Made by a program: the position numbers and the translations under genes
Shown here: positions 47,776-56,708 of the stretch, in pieces
How positions within the stretch are numbered: position 1 is the first letter of the stretch
Layout: every line of letters starts with the position of its first letter
The notes under the pieces: generated by a model
Seen by the model: only the letters and a program-made list of their open reading frames with translations
Database searches by the model: none
Told to the model about the DNA's origin: nothing
NCBI RefSeq assembly: GCF_905221025.1
Contig: NZ_CAJNBL010000010.1
Span: 1-64,000, forward strand
Origin: Candidatus Nitrotoga fabula
Lineage (GTDB): Bacteria > Pseudomonadota > Gammaproteobacteria > Burkholderiales > Gallionellaceae
Length of the DNA: 64,000 bases
Direction: 5' to 3'

Positions 47776-49164
47776 CTAATATTGAGGCGGAGCAAAATTA
47801 TCAAAGCGTGTATATTCGCCACGAAAAGTCAGCTCAATCTTGCCTATCGGACCATTACGCTGCTTTCCGATAATAATTTCGGCTTTTCCTTTATCAGCTG
47901 AATCCTTGTCGTACACTTCATCACGATAAATAAACAGGATTAAATCCGCATCCTGTTCAATAGCACCGGACTCGCGCAAATCGGACATCATCGGTCGTTT
48001 GTTTGGGCGCTGTTCCAGGCTGCGGTTCAGCTGCGACAATGCAATTACCGGGACATGCAACTCTTTTGCCAATCCTTTGAGAGAGCGTGAAATTTCAGAA
48101 ATCTCGGTAGCCCGATTTTCACTTGCCTTGCTGGACGGAGAAGACATCAATTGCAAATAATCAACAATAATCAAGCCCAAACCATTATTCTGACGATGCA
48201 ACCTGCGTGCTCGCGAGCGTAACTCAAGCGAATTGAGCGCAGCGGTTTCATCGATAAAAATTGCTGCATCATTTAAACGGCCCAGCGCATGGGTCAAGCG
48301 GGGCCAGTCATCATCCTGCAACCGGCCCGTGCGCAAATCATGCTGATTGAGCTTTCCAACAGAGCCTATCATGCGCATCGCCAACTGAGCGCCACCCATT
48401 TCCATGCTGAATATTGCCACCGGCTTGCAGCTATCCAATGCAACATTCTCGGCAATATTGATGGCGAAGGCCGTTTTCCCCATGCTTGGGCGACCAGCAA
48501 CAATGATCAACTCGCCAGGCTGCAACCCGGAAGTCATCCTGTCCAGATCGGTAAACCCGCTTGCCACACCAGTCACATCGCTGGAATTATCACGACCGTA
48601 CAAGGTTTCAATACGCTCCACTACCTTTGTCAATAAAGGTGGAAGGGGGGTAAAACCCTGGCGACCACGTTCACCGGCCTCAGCAATTTCGAAAACCCGG
48701 CTCTCCGCCTCATCCAGCAACTGGTCCGCATCCCTTCCAGCCGGGTTATAAGCGCTGGTCGCGATTTCACTGCCAACTTCTGCCAGTTTGCGCATGACGG
48801 CACGCTCACGCACAATCTCTGCATACCGTCGAATATTGGCGGCAGACGGCACATTCTGCGCCAGGGAACCGAGATACGCCAATCCACCTGCCTTATCCAG
48901 CTCAGCATTGGCTTCCATGGATTCTGCCACAGTAATCACATCCACTGGCTTGGCATGCTCAGTCAGGCGCGCAATATGCCGGTATATCAAACGGTGTTCA
49001 AAACGATAAAAATCCTGTTCGCTGATCAGATCAGCAATTTTATCCCATGCGCTTGGGTCCAGAAAAATGCCGCCTAATACTGACTGTTCTGCTTCCACCG
49101 AGTGGGGCGGCAATTTTAATGCATCCAGCTGGGAATCTGTGGAAGGAATATGGAAGTTCTGCAT
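47776..49164 (-). CDS. dnaB: Replicative DNA helicase DnaB
   Basis: Hexameric 5'-3' helicase at the replication fork. N-terminal domain LPPHSVEAEQSVLGGIFLD; RecA-like domain with Walker A AGRPSMGKTA, Walker B-type LIIVDYLQLM, and LRESGAIEQDADLILFIYRD. 462 residues, no intein. It follows the rpsF-priB-rpsR-rplI cluster beyond a strong terminator, so it probably has its own promoter. Confidence 0.97.
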   Translation of the reverse strand: MQNFHIPSTDSQLDALKLPPHSVEAEQSVLGGIFLDPSAWDKIADLISEQDFYRFEHRLIYRHIARLTEHAKPVDVITVAESMEANAELDKAGGLAYLGSLAQNVPSAANIRRYAEIVRERAVMRKLAEVGSEIATSAYNPAGRDADQLLDEAESRVFEIAEAGERGRQGFTPLPPLLTKVVERIETLYGRDNSSDVTGVASGFTDLDRMTSGLQPGELIIVAGRPSMGKTAFAINIAENVALDSCKPVAIFSMEMGGAQLAMRMIGSVGKLNQHDLRTGRLQDDDWPRLTHALGRLNDAAIFIDETAALNSLELRSRARRLHRQNNGLGLIIVDYLQLMSSPSSKASENRATEISEISRSLKGLAKELHVPVIALSQLNRSLEQRPNKRPMMSDLRESGAIEQDADLILFIYRDEVYDKDSADKGKAEIIIGKQRNGPIGKIELTFRGEYTRFDNFAPPQY

Positions 49165-49239
49165 GGTTCCGGGTTATGGCTCGTCAACTGGCTTTGGCAT
49201 TTTATCACCGGAAAACACTGGGAAAATTATTACCTGCAG

Positions 49240-49275
49240 AAATAAAATAGAGCTGTTGCCAGCTCTATTTTATTT
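49240..49275 (-). terminator. Intrinsic terminator after rplI
   Basis: Perfect 15-bp arms AAATAAAATAGAGCT (49240-49254) and AGCTCTATTTTATTT (49261-49275) around the 6-nt loop GTTGCC. The outer stem is A/T-rich, supplying a U-tract in either direction. It separates rplI from dnaB. Confidence 0.85.
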
Positions 49276-49294
49276 CCAGAAAAACATTCGGATA

Positions 49295-49750
49295 TTATGG
49301 CTTTTGCTCGCCCAGTACTGAAATTGTGATATTTGCCATCACATCCGTATGCAATGCAATAATGGCCGGATAATCACCAATTTGTTTTATATGTCCTGCC
49401 GACATTCGAACCTGGCTTTTTTCCACACTAAATCCTTGTTGAGCCAATGCAGCAACAATATCGGCATTGGTCACTGAACCAAACAGCTTACCGTCTACAC
49501 CCGCTTTTTGCATAATTTGAACGATCAGACCATTGATTTTCTCTGCACGTACCTGCGCTTCTGCAAGCTTGGCCTGTTCCGCAGCTTCCAGTTCAAGACG
49601 CCGTGCCTCGAATTCTGCCTTATTGGCATCGGTTGCACGCTTGGCCTTGCCCTGCGGAATCAAGAAATTACGGGCATAGCCATTTTTAACGTTGACTATA
49701 TCTCCCAATTGGCCAAGGTTCACCATTTTTTCCATAAGTATAACTTGCAT
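49295..49750 (-). CDS. rplI: 50S ribosomal protein L9
   Basis: [20 protein letters not shown], then [16 protein letters not shown] is the L9 signature; a long connecting helix and a C-terminal rRNA-binding domain follow. 151 residues. Last gene of the rpsF cluster. Confidence 0.97.
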   Translation of the reverse strand: MQVILMEKMVNLGQLGDIVNVKNGYARNFLIPQGKAKRATDANKAEFEARRLELEAAEQAKLAEAQVRAEKINGLIVQIMQKAGVDGKLFGSVTNADIVAALAQQGFSVEKSQVRMSAGHIKQIGDYPAIIALHTDVMANITISVLGEQKP

Positions 49751-49761
49751 GCTCAGCTCCT

Positions 49762-50031
49762 TCAGTGCAAATCTGTGTAAGGCAGCAACGCCAAAAACCT
49801 TGCGCGCTTGATAGCAACGCTCAACTGGCGCTGAAAACGAGATTTGGTTCCGGTAATACGTGCCGGAATGACCTTGCCATTTTCGGAAATAAATTCCTTC
49901 AATATGTTCAGATCCTTATAATCCACCTCAGGAATTTTTTCTGCAGTGAACCGGCAAAATTTACGACGCTTGAACAATTGACGCGAAGAGTTCGTCTTCT
50001 TGTCATCTTTTTTCTTAAATACACGAGCCAT
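49762..50031 (-). CDS. rpsR: 30S ribosomal protein S18
   Basis: The 89-residue product from [14 protein letters not shown] has the S18 core [20 protein letters not shown] and [20 protein letters not shown]. The 11 open codons upstream overlap the priB end region and are not part of the protein. Confidence 0.96.
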   Translation of the reverse strand: MARVFKKKDDKKTNSSRQLFKRRKFCRFTAEKIPEVDYKDLNILKEFISENGKVIPARITGTKSRFQRQLSVAIKRARFLALLPYTDLH

Positions 50032-50041
50032 TCTGTGCTCC

Positions 50042-50344
50042 TTATTCCAATATAATATTATCAATGTGCAACACGAGCTGGCTGGTTCGCATGCTGCGCT
50101 GGGCTAGAAACCCTTCTGCCTTTACCCGCTGCCCCACTTGCAACTGGTTAACCTGCAAGGCGGGGGTACCCAGTGCCAATGCAGGGATATCGCAATTCAC
50201 CTGACGCACCATTCCAGCCTCCGTCTGCATGGAAGAATGACGAATTCTGAATGCGACCCGCGCCAGTCCTGCAGGGGTGTATCGCAAATCATCCAGTTCA
50301 GCAAGCTCTCCACAAACAGAAAACCGGTTGCAGTCCAAACTCAA
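50042..50344 (-). CDS. priB: Primosomal replication protein N (PriB)
   Basis: Single-stranded-DNA-binding OB-fold protein that helps PriA restart replication. [33 protein letters not shown] and [16 protein letters not shown] are PriB-like. No ATG fits; TTG at 50344, directly after the rpsF stop, is the likely start (a second TTG two codons on is possible), giving 100 residues. Its place between rpsF and rpsR is the standard one in beta- and gammaproteobacteria. Confidence 0.92.
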   Translation of the reverse strand: MSLDCNRFSVCGELAELDDLRYTPAGLARVAFRIRHSSMQTEAGMVRQVNCDIPALALGTPALQVNQLQVGQRVKAEGFLAQRSMRTSQLVLHIDNIILE

Positions 50345-50755
50345 TCAGGAAACTACAGGAACATCCGTGGGAACCGCTGCATCACCCTGGGCAACCTGTC
50401 CTGAACCTGCTGCAGGCGCAGTCAGCGAGCGGGATTTCTCCTCTCTCATCATTGCCGAAGGAACCGTCACCGCAGCCTTGGTTTTGATGGTCAAATGACG
50501 CAGCACAGCATCATTGAACCTGAATGCATGCTCCAGCTCATCCAGAACCTCCTGGCTGCATTCAATATTCATCAGGACGTAATGCGCCTTGTGGATTTTT
50601 TGAATCGGGTAGGCCAACTGACGACGCCCCCAGTCTTCCAAACGGTGAATCAGACCATCTTTAGCTGTTACCAGGGTACGGTAACGCTCCATCATGGCTG
50701 GCACCTGCTCACTTTGATCAGGATGCACGATAAATACAATCTCATAATGCCGCAT
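50345..50755 (-). CDS. rpsF: 30S ribosomal protein S6
   Basis: [42 protein letters not shown] is S6. The start at 50755 has a very good AAAGGAG. The 136-residue product has an Ala/Gly/Val-rich C-terminal extension, a region that is variable in the family. First ribosomal gene of the cluster. Confidence 0.96.
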   Translation of the reverse strand: MRHYEIVFIVHPDQSEQVPAMMERYRTLVTAKDGLIHRLEDWGRRQLAYPIQKIHKAHYVLMNIECSQEVLDELEHAFRFNDAVLRHLTIKTKAAVTVPSAMMREEKSRSLTAPAAGSGQVAQGDAAVPTDVPVVS

Positions 50756-50877
50756 TGGATCTCCTTTTGGATATAAAGCCCCCCGCCATGCGCAACAGTG
50801 GAGCAAGGTTTAACAATTTTTTATTATATCAAACATATAACTATCCGGTCAAACCTTGGCCCGCCCACCCCGGCAAT

Positions 50878-51714
50878 TCACTCAAGCATCCGGGAAACCT
50901 GAGTGAAAAAACGGCTATTCAGCTCTTCCAGTCCCAGAGTGTGCAGCACTGCCTGTAAGCGGCTGGCCGCGCGATTGCGCGGCAGGTTCTTATATTTTGC
51001 AATGATGAGCTCATTTTTCATTGAATGCTCCCAGCCAACCAGCTCCGTCACCGTCACCTGATATCCGTGCGCTTCCAGTTGCATGCAGCGCAGGACATTG
51101 GTTACATGGCTTCCAAATTCACGGGTATGTATGGGATGGCGCCACAGTTCAGTCAAATCACTTTTCTCAAGGCGTTTATCCTTGTTCTTCCTCAGCACGG
51201 CTGCCACCTCAGCCTGACAGCAGGGAACCAGGACGATGAATTGCGCCTTTTTACACAGTGCAAAGCGTATGGCATCATCGGTAGCCGTATTGCATGCATG
51301 CAGAGCTGTAACCACATCCACAGCAGGCGGCAAGCCCGCAGATTCAACCGACTCCTCAACTGAAAGATTGAGAAAAGTCATCCTGGAAAACCCCAGCCGC
51401 GATGCCAATTCCTGCGAGTGCCGGACCAGATCAGCGCGCGTCTCAATGCTGTATATATGTGACGCATCGTTCAACGCCTTGAAAAACAGGTCGTACAGAA
51501 TAAAGCCCAGGTACGACTTGCCAGCCCCATGGTCTACCAGAAAAATATCGCGCCCATCCTGCTTGATTTTTTGCAACAACGGCTCGATGAACTGATAGAG
51601 GTGATAAACCTGCTTGAGTTTGCGTCTGGAATCCTGATTCATCTTCCCATCACGGGTAAGAATGTGTAGCTCCTTCAGCAAGTCGATTGACTGATCCGGC
51701 CTGATTTCATGCAT
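50878..51714 (-). CDS. SAM-dependent methyltransferase (Methyltransf_32 type)
   Basis: A 278-residue Rossmann-fold methyltransferase. Motif I is FLVDHGAGKSYLGF (around residue 58), followed by acidic IYSIETRADLV, VVTALHACNTATDDAIRFAL and VPCCQAEVA. The DxGxGK...HACxxATD...VPCC pattern is that of the family related to eukaryotic METTL25/RRNAD1; bacterial substrates are unknown. It lies upstream of rpsF in the same orientation with a 122-bp gap. Confidence 0.85.
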   Translation of the reverse strand: MHEIRPDQSIDLLKELHILTRDGKMNQDSRRKLKQVYHLYQFIEPLLQKIKQDGRDIFLVDHGAGKSYLGFILYDLFFKALNDASHIYSIETRADLVRHSQELASRLGFSRMTFLNLSVEESVESAGLPPAVDVVTALHACNTATDDAIRFALCKKAQFIVLVPCCQAEVAAVLRKNKDKRLEKSDLTELWRHPIHTREFGSHVTNVLRCMQLEAHGYQVTVTELVGWEHSMKNELIIAKYKNLPRNRAASRLQAVLHTLGLEELNSRFFTQVSRMLE

Positions 51715-52365
51715 TGCAAATAATTACCCAATGAAATTATAGCGATCTATCCATTATTGAAAAAACACAGAGTGGAAACACAAACCCATTCAAGATAATC
51801 TTTTGTCATGAATTTGTATGTCGCCATTAGCCACTATCAGATGCTTAAGATTTTCCATCTCTCAAAGTGTAAAAACGAGAATCCCACTGAATAGCAGCCG
51901 GGAAGATTTCAGATTCTTGCACTACAGACCATAAAGCGACAACAGAATCCGGCAAGATGCTTTTTTATTTTGTTACATTTTTCGACGTTTTAAAAACGGT
52001 TCTTTCGTCTTGTTTCCTTCTGACGAGAAACTTCGGATAGCCTGCACGAACAACGCACATATTTTGCATATCTTGGAAATTGGTCAGAACAGAGTGGACT
52101 ATTATGCGACAATTTTTCAGACCGGGTAGCACCAATGATATAACCTAACAGGTGCTTCAATAGCAAGAAGCAAGTGCACCCATTATAATAAGTTGCGCAA
52201 TCGGTATGATTGAAACAACATGTCCAAACATTAAACAACTGATTGGCTTCCAGCCCTTGCAGAAATTATTTCTTCCGCGTCTGCTTTGACTGCGTCACAA
52301 ATCCTCTTGCCACAAAACTCACCTGTTTCATGGCAACTCGAATCTACCGTTAAGTACGTGCAACC
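51715..52365. other. 651-bp AT-rich stretch without a gene
   Basis: An 82-codon frame at 51990-52238 (minus) has no ribosome-binding site or family pattern. No tRNA or IS end was found. Composition and lack of genes suggest the left border of an accessory segment containing the coiled-coil gene and the IS element. Confidence 0.45.
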
Positions 52366-53850
52366 TTACTGGGTGTCGGAATTCTTCGAGTTTGACTTTA
52401 ATTTGTCAGGGAATTTCCCAAAAAAATCTTGAACGGGGTGCTTATCCCCATGATGGCCATCAAGTGTCTGCGAGGCGTTGTATGCAATTGCATCAACCGC
52501 CTTTCTGATCAATTCCTTCTGCATCGATTTGTCCTGGTCATCCAGAGACTCCAACTGTTTTTTGTAGCTGTCATATGATTTAGCCAAGGCTTCTTTATGA
52601 GCATATTCCTGCTGCAACCGTTGGTATTCGCTGCGTCTTTTGGAGGCAACAAAAGCCAACCAAATTATCGGAACATAAATTGGAGTTTTATGAACCAGCC
52701 CTTTAAGAACTGATTCCCAAGTATCAAAATTATACAATTCAAACCAATGGTCTCCACCTATTTTGAAAGAAGATAGTATGGCCACAAAAAACATCAATAC
52801 AATGGACATCAAGAAAACAACGGTTGCATATTGAATCGGTTTATTGAATGAACGCTTCAATTCCCCATACGCTGCCGCCAAACCGGCGCTAGTCGCTCCC
52901 GGTAATAGGCTCTCAATCTGTTTGTTTAAGGCGTTGTATTTATCCACCTGCTTATTTTCAAATTGACCAAGCATCGTAATGCGATCTTCAAAATCTTTCT
53001 CAAGTCCACCTTCTCGAATGTCGTCTTCGTTGAGTTTTCCAAAAATCTTCGTGTGAAACTCAGCAAGGTCATCCTCTTTTTGTTCTACGTCGGAAAGGAT
53101 TTGATTAATTTCAGCCCGCCTGGCTAATATTTCCTCTTCTGCATCAGCCAATAACTGTTTTTTTGATGGATTTTTCGCTTCTCCAACCAGGATTTCATCA
53201 TGATATGCGTTAATTTCATTGACCTTGTCCTCAACTTGTCTCGCGCACGTTTCAACTTTTTCTTCCAAGCCGCCCTGTCCTTCATTACCAAATAGCTTCG
53301 CATTAAGTTTTTCAACTGAATCGTAAGATAATTGAATCTCAGATTGGCTTTGCTTAGCCTCGCTTCTCATGTCCTGTATTTCGCCCAATAACCCGCCAGC
53401 ACTAGCCTCAAAGCTTTCCATGTAACCTGACACAACTTCCGCAAACCCTTTGACAGCCTCCTGCATAGCTTTGGCTGCTTTTCCATAAGCAACCATATAG
53501 GGCCGAACATACGTGATCAGGTTATCCGCATGAGCGTTGGCTTGCTGTATGTGGACTATGTTGCGATCGCTGTTGAATAGGACTATCCGCTGGGCACAGG
53601 GTTTTGCCTGGGTATTGAAACTATCCCAAGTGCCTGATGGGATCAGTTCTGGATCAATCGAATTGATCATTTTATCTATGAATGTGATGATCTTTTTCAA
53701 TCGGGCCAATTCCTGAACCGAGGTAATAACGGTCTGGTCGTCCACTTTGGCAGTTTTTAACTCCGCCAGTAATTTGTCCCACTCCGCATGAATAAGGATG
53801 ATCGTTAAACTGTTGAATCCAGCGAGACATCTATACACCTCAATCAACAT
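52366..53850 (-). CDS. Coiled-coil protein with two C-terminal-half membrane helices, unknown function
   Basis: A 494-residue protein. A helical N-terminal half contains NIVHIQQANAHADNLITYVR; then long charged coiled-coils hold two related blocks, NAKLFGNEGQGGLEEKVE and TKIFGKLNEDDIREGGLE. A striking hydrophobic-turn motif IESLLPGATSAGLAAAYGEL precedes membrane helix 1 (about residues 339-361); helix 2 is at about 388-403 (TPIYVPIIWLAFVAS). A second charged coiled-coil and a His/Lys-rich tail follow. No catalytic motif is seen. I recall the LLPGATSAGLA pattern from unnamed proteins in variable regions of bacterial genomes, but no function. The exact start is uncertain because no ribosome-binding site is evident. 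Confidence 0.75.
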   Translation of the reverse strand: MLIEVYRCLAGFNSLTIILIHAEWDKLLAELKTAKVDDQTVITSVQELARLKKIITFIDKMINSIDPELIPSGTWDSFNTQAKPCAQRIVLFNSDRNIVHIQQANAHADNLITYVRPYMVAYGKAAKAMQEAVKGFAEVVSGYMESFEASAGGLLGEIQDMRSEAKQSQSEIQLSYDSVEKLNAKLFGNEGQGGLEEKVETCARQVEDKVNEINAYHDEILVGEAKNPSKKQLLADAEEEILARRAEINQILSDVEQKEDDLAEFHTKIFGKLNEDDIREGGLEKDFEDRITMLGQFENKQVDKYNALNKQIESLLPGATSAGLAAAYGELKRSFNKPIQYATVVFLMSIVLMFFVAILSSFKIGGDHWFELYNFDTWESVLKGLVHKTPIYVPIIWLAFVASKRRSEYQRLQQEYAHKEALAKSYDSYKKQLESLDDQDKSMQKELIRKAVDAIAYNASQTLDGHHGDKHPVQDFFGKFPDKLKSNSKNSDTQ

Positions 53851-53942
53851 ATTGATTTTAATATCTTAGCAGATTGAATATAACTATAATAATTTTTTAT
53901 GCAAACGCTTATTGAACGGGACACAGATACCTTTATAAACAA

Positions 53943-54680
53943 GGGTCTTAGGAAGTTAAAGCGGTTTCAATCTCAACAATTTGAGTATTTCAAGGTAAAG
54001 ATTATCACGACGATGATTAAAACGATATTCAGTTTCTTTCAGATGCAGATAGAACGTATGTCCAGGTACACCATTAAATTTGGCCAACCTTCGTTTTGCA
54101 TAGCTCCAGAACGACTCAATACCGTTAATATGTCGATCGCCATTCGCAAATTCATTGTCTCCGTGATTCACTCTGAAATGTTTGTCAAACCCAATATCAA
54201 CCAGGCCGTCATATCCCCTCCAGCCATCCGAATGAATGATGGTAGCGGGTTCCACATGCCCTCTGATGATGCCTTGCAGCGTGGCTTTGGAACAGTCTGG
54301 CACGATCTCGGTATACACTTTACCTTGCCGTTTCAGCAACCCGAATACAATCGTTTTACCATAGGCACCCCGCCCGCGTTTACCTCTTACACGATGCGCC
54401 CCGAAATACGATTCATCCACTTCTACCGCGTCTTTAAGTGGAGTAGCAACCTCACAGTCTTCCGCCATGCGAAGGCGAATTCCAAGGTAGATGCTGTTTA
54501 CAGACCGTACCGAAATTCCAATCAACTTAGCCGTATTGGTAGCAGTAAGATCGAGTGCAAAACATTTTACAAGTTGCCTGAATTTAGCCTCGCTGATTCG
54601 TGAACGGACATAGTATCTATTTTTATTAACCATATTAGGAAGTTAGCACATTTTATAATGCCCTTAACTTCCTAAGACCC
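53943..54680 (-). mobile_element. Complete IS1595-family insertion sequence
   Basis: The 738-bp element is bounded by perfect 17-bp inverted repeats GGGTCTTAGGAAGTTAA (53943-53959) and its complement (54664-54680) and contains one intact transposase gene. It lies in a non-coding stretch; joining the flanks does not restore an evident gene. Confidence 0.95.
53956..54633 (-). CDS. IS1595-family transposase
   Basis: A 225-residue ISXO2-type DDE transposase. An N-terminal helix-turn-helix (FALDLTATNTAKLIGISVRS) is followed by the catalytic region: VEVDESYFG (Asp), HSDGWRGYDGL (Asp), and HINGIESFWSYAKRRL (Asn and Glu), then FNGVPGHTFYLHLKE. It lacks the long zinc-ribbon N-terminus of some relatives. 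The frame is intact and the last codons extend into the left inverted repeat. Probably active. Confidence 0.93.
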   Translation of the reverse strand: MVNKNRYYVRSRISEAKFRQLVKCFALDLTATNTAKLIGISVRSVNSIYLGIRLRMAEDCEVATPLKDAVEVDESYFGAHRVRGKRGRGAYGKTIVFGLLKRQGKVYTEIVPDCSKATLQGIIRGHVEPATIIHSDGWRGYDGLVDIGFDKHFRVNHGDNEFANGDRHINGIESFWSYAKRRLAKFNGVPGHTFYLHLKETEYRFNHRRDNLYLEILKLLRLKPL

Positions 54681-54688
54681 ATAAACAA

Positions 54689-55016
54689 TAACAATGACCG
54701 TAAGCCACGAACTGATAAAACTTTGTGAGTGCAGAAATGGAAGAAGCCTTGCATAATCACAGCCCGGAAAACAATACCGCACAACGGCTCACGCTGCCTG
54801 GATGGCAATTGGTACCCAGTCACGCAAGTGTTACTGACTGTAAAGATATGGTGTAAAAACCGAAAAATCCAGTGATTCGCCAGGAAAATCACAATTTCAA
54901 ATTGGATTTCTATAAATACCGCCTGAAAGGCATTTTTAAAGAAACAAGGAGCTCTAAACTGATGCTCACCTATGGTTTTCTTATTTTAAAATTAACTATT
55001 TACAGGGGGCGTATTC
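54689..55016. other. Spacer between the IS element and the acyl-CoA ligase gene
   Basis: About 330 bp, AT-rich on the right, no gene recognised. It should contain the ligase promoter. Confidence 0.45.
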
Positions 55017-56585
55017 GTGACACAGAAACCCATCCAGATTATCGACACCGATCTACCCGCACTGCTGCGTTCCATAGTCTCCAACCATCCAAACCATACT
55101 GCCATTCGTTTCGAAGGCAAGGACACCAGCTTCCACGAATTTACGGCACTCACTGACCGTGTGGCCGCCGGACTGCACGCGAAAGGGATTCGTAAGGGGA
55201 ATCACGTCGGATTGTATTGTCCAAACTCTGAGGCATTCGCCGTAGCGTATTTCGGCATCATCAAAGCCGGGGCCACTGTAGCGCCAATCAATCTCCTGTT
55301 CAAACCGTCAGAGATCGAGTACATACTGCGCGATGCAGATGCAGTCGGGCTGATCTATCACGAACTGTTTGCTGATTCGGTCCATGCCTTCCGGAACCAG
55401 TTGCCCGGTCTGAAAACGTTCATTCGTATCGGTACTGCACAACCGGAAACGGGCGACCATGCCTGGGCGGATATCGCATCTGCCACTGCACCCGTTCCGA
55501 GCGTTTCATTCAATCCCGCAAGCGATGTCGTTTCAATACTATATACATCGGGCACAACCGGGCAACCCAAAGGAGCGATGCTCACGCACCGGAACCTTGC
55601 CAGCAACACCGCCAGCGTTATGGAAGCCATGCATTTCACAGCCGGCGAAACCGTCATTCTGACGGTATTACCGATGTTTCATGCTTTTGCCGCAACCGCA
55701 TGCATGCTGACGCCGCTACTGCATGGGCTTACCTTCGTGCCCGTTCCCAGGTTTGATCCTGGCTCGCTCGGGGATACGATTATACAGTCGGGCGCGAATG
55801 TCCTGATGGCTGTCCCCAGCATGTTCAACGCACTGCTGCGCTTGCCCGACGAGCAGGTCTCTAAATTTCGCGGCCTGAAGTACTGCGTTTCCGGTGGCGC
55901 CGCAATGCCGGTAGAGCTGATGAAAAGGTTCGAGCAACGTTTTGGCGTGGCCATATACGAAGGGGACGGGCCCACTGAGTGTTCTCCGGTTACCTGTGTC
56001 AACCCGATCAACGGCACACGCAAACATGCATCGGTCGGCCTGCCTGTGCCGCGCGTAAAGATGAGCATACGCGACAAACAGGGACAGGAGGTTGCCACAA
56101 GTGCCATTGGCGAAATCTGCGTGTGCGGCCCAAGCATCATGAAGGGCTACTGGAAACGTCCCGCCGAAACAGCCGAAAGCTTCTACGGGGACTGGTTCCG
56201 TACCGGGGATTTGGGATATCAGGATGCCGATGGGTATTTCTTTATCGTCGACCGCATCAAGGACATGGTGATCGTAAACGGCATGAATGTTTACCCACGC
56301 AAGGTGGAAGATGTTCTTTATCGGGATGCACGCATCCTGGAAGCGGCGGTTATTGGCGAACCGAATAAAACCCACGGCGAGATCCCCGTCGCATTTGTCG
56401 TCCTGCAACCCGGGCAATCGGCAGGCTCCGCCGATATCCGCAGGTTCTGCGCACAACACCTGGGAGCCTTCGAAATTCCACGCAAATTCATCTTCGTCGA
56501 TGCCCTGCCGAAAAATGCCGCGGGTAAAATCCTTAAGCGGGAGCTGCGCAGACATGGCGAAATCGAGCGTGGCATAGAATGCTGA
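55017..56585 (+). CDS. AMP-forming acyl-CoA ligase (long-chain-fatty-acid type)
   Basis: A 522-residue member of the ANL adenylating enzymes, activating a carboxylic acid (probably a fatty acid) to its CoA thioester via an acyl-AMP. P-loop ILYTSGTTGQPKGAMLTH, then YEGDGPTECSPVT, WFRTGDLGYQD, DRIKDMVIVNGMNVYPRKVE and GKILKREL with the catalytic Lys are all present. GTG at 55017 is the start, with GGGGGC 7 nt upstream. It stands alone between the IS element and prfB. Chain-length preference cannot be read from the sequence. Confidence 0.9.
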   Translation: MTQKPIQIIDTDLPALLRSIVSNHPNHTAIRFEGKDTSFHEFTALTDRVAAGLHAKGIRKGNHVGLYCPNSEAFAVAYFGIIKAGATVAPINLLFKPSEIEYILRDADAVGLIYHELFADSVHAFRNQLPGLKTFIRIGTAQPETGDHAWADIASATAPVPSVSFNPASDVVSILYTSGTTGQPKGAMLTHRNLASNTASVMEAMHFTAGETVILTVLPMFHAFAATACMLTPLLHGLTFVPVPRFDPGSLGDTIIQSGANVLMAVPSMFNALLRLPDEQVSKFRGLKYCVSGGAAMPVELMKRFEQRFGVAIYEGDGPTECSPVTCVNPINGTRKHASVGLPVPRVKMSIRDKQGQEVATSAIGEICVCGPSIMKGYWKRPAETAESFYGDWFRTGDLGYQDADGYFFIVDRIKDMVIVNGMNVYPRKVEDVLYRDARILEAAVIGEPNKTHGEIPVAFVVLQPGQSAGSADIRRFCAQHLGAFEIPRKFIFVDALPKNAAGKILKRELRRHGEIERGIEC

Positions 56586-56708
56586 TCCAGCATATTGTCA
56601 GCATTACCAATCCGGGCCAGATTCTGAATAGCGGTCCAGCATTTTTCCCGGCTGAAACTCTGCCCGGGCTTTCAGTTATAATTACCGTTATTTAAACAAG
56701 TCACAATC

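Larger units (their letters stand above)
53935..54688. repeat. 8-bp target-site duplication of the IS1595-family element
   Basis: ATAAACAA occurs directly outside both element ends (53935-53942 and 54681-54688). The 8-bp length is the one known for IS1595. Perfect identity indicates recent insertion. Confidence 0.93.

Noticed and set aside
51990-52238. 82-codon frame as a small gene
   Set aside because: No ribosome-binding site, no family pattern, and biased only by AT-rich composition.
53899-54688. Possible gene interrupted by the IS1595 element
   Set aside because: Removing the element and one target copy gives only a 27-codon frame without family resemblance.
55716-56555. 279-codon frame antisense to the acyl-CoA ligase
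   Set aside because: Shadow of the ligase, which has all motifs of its family.
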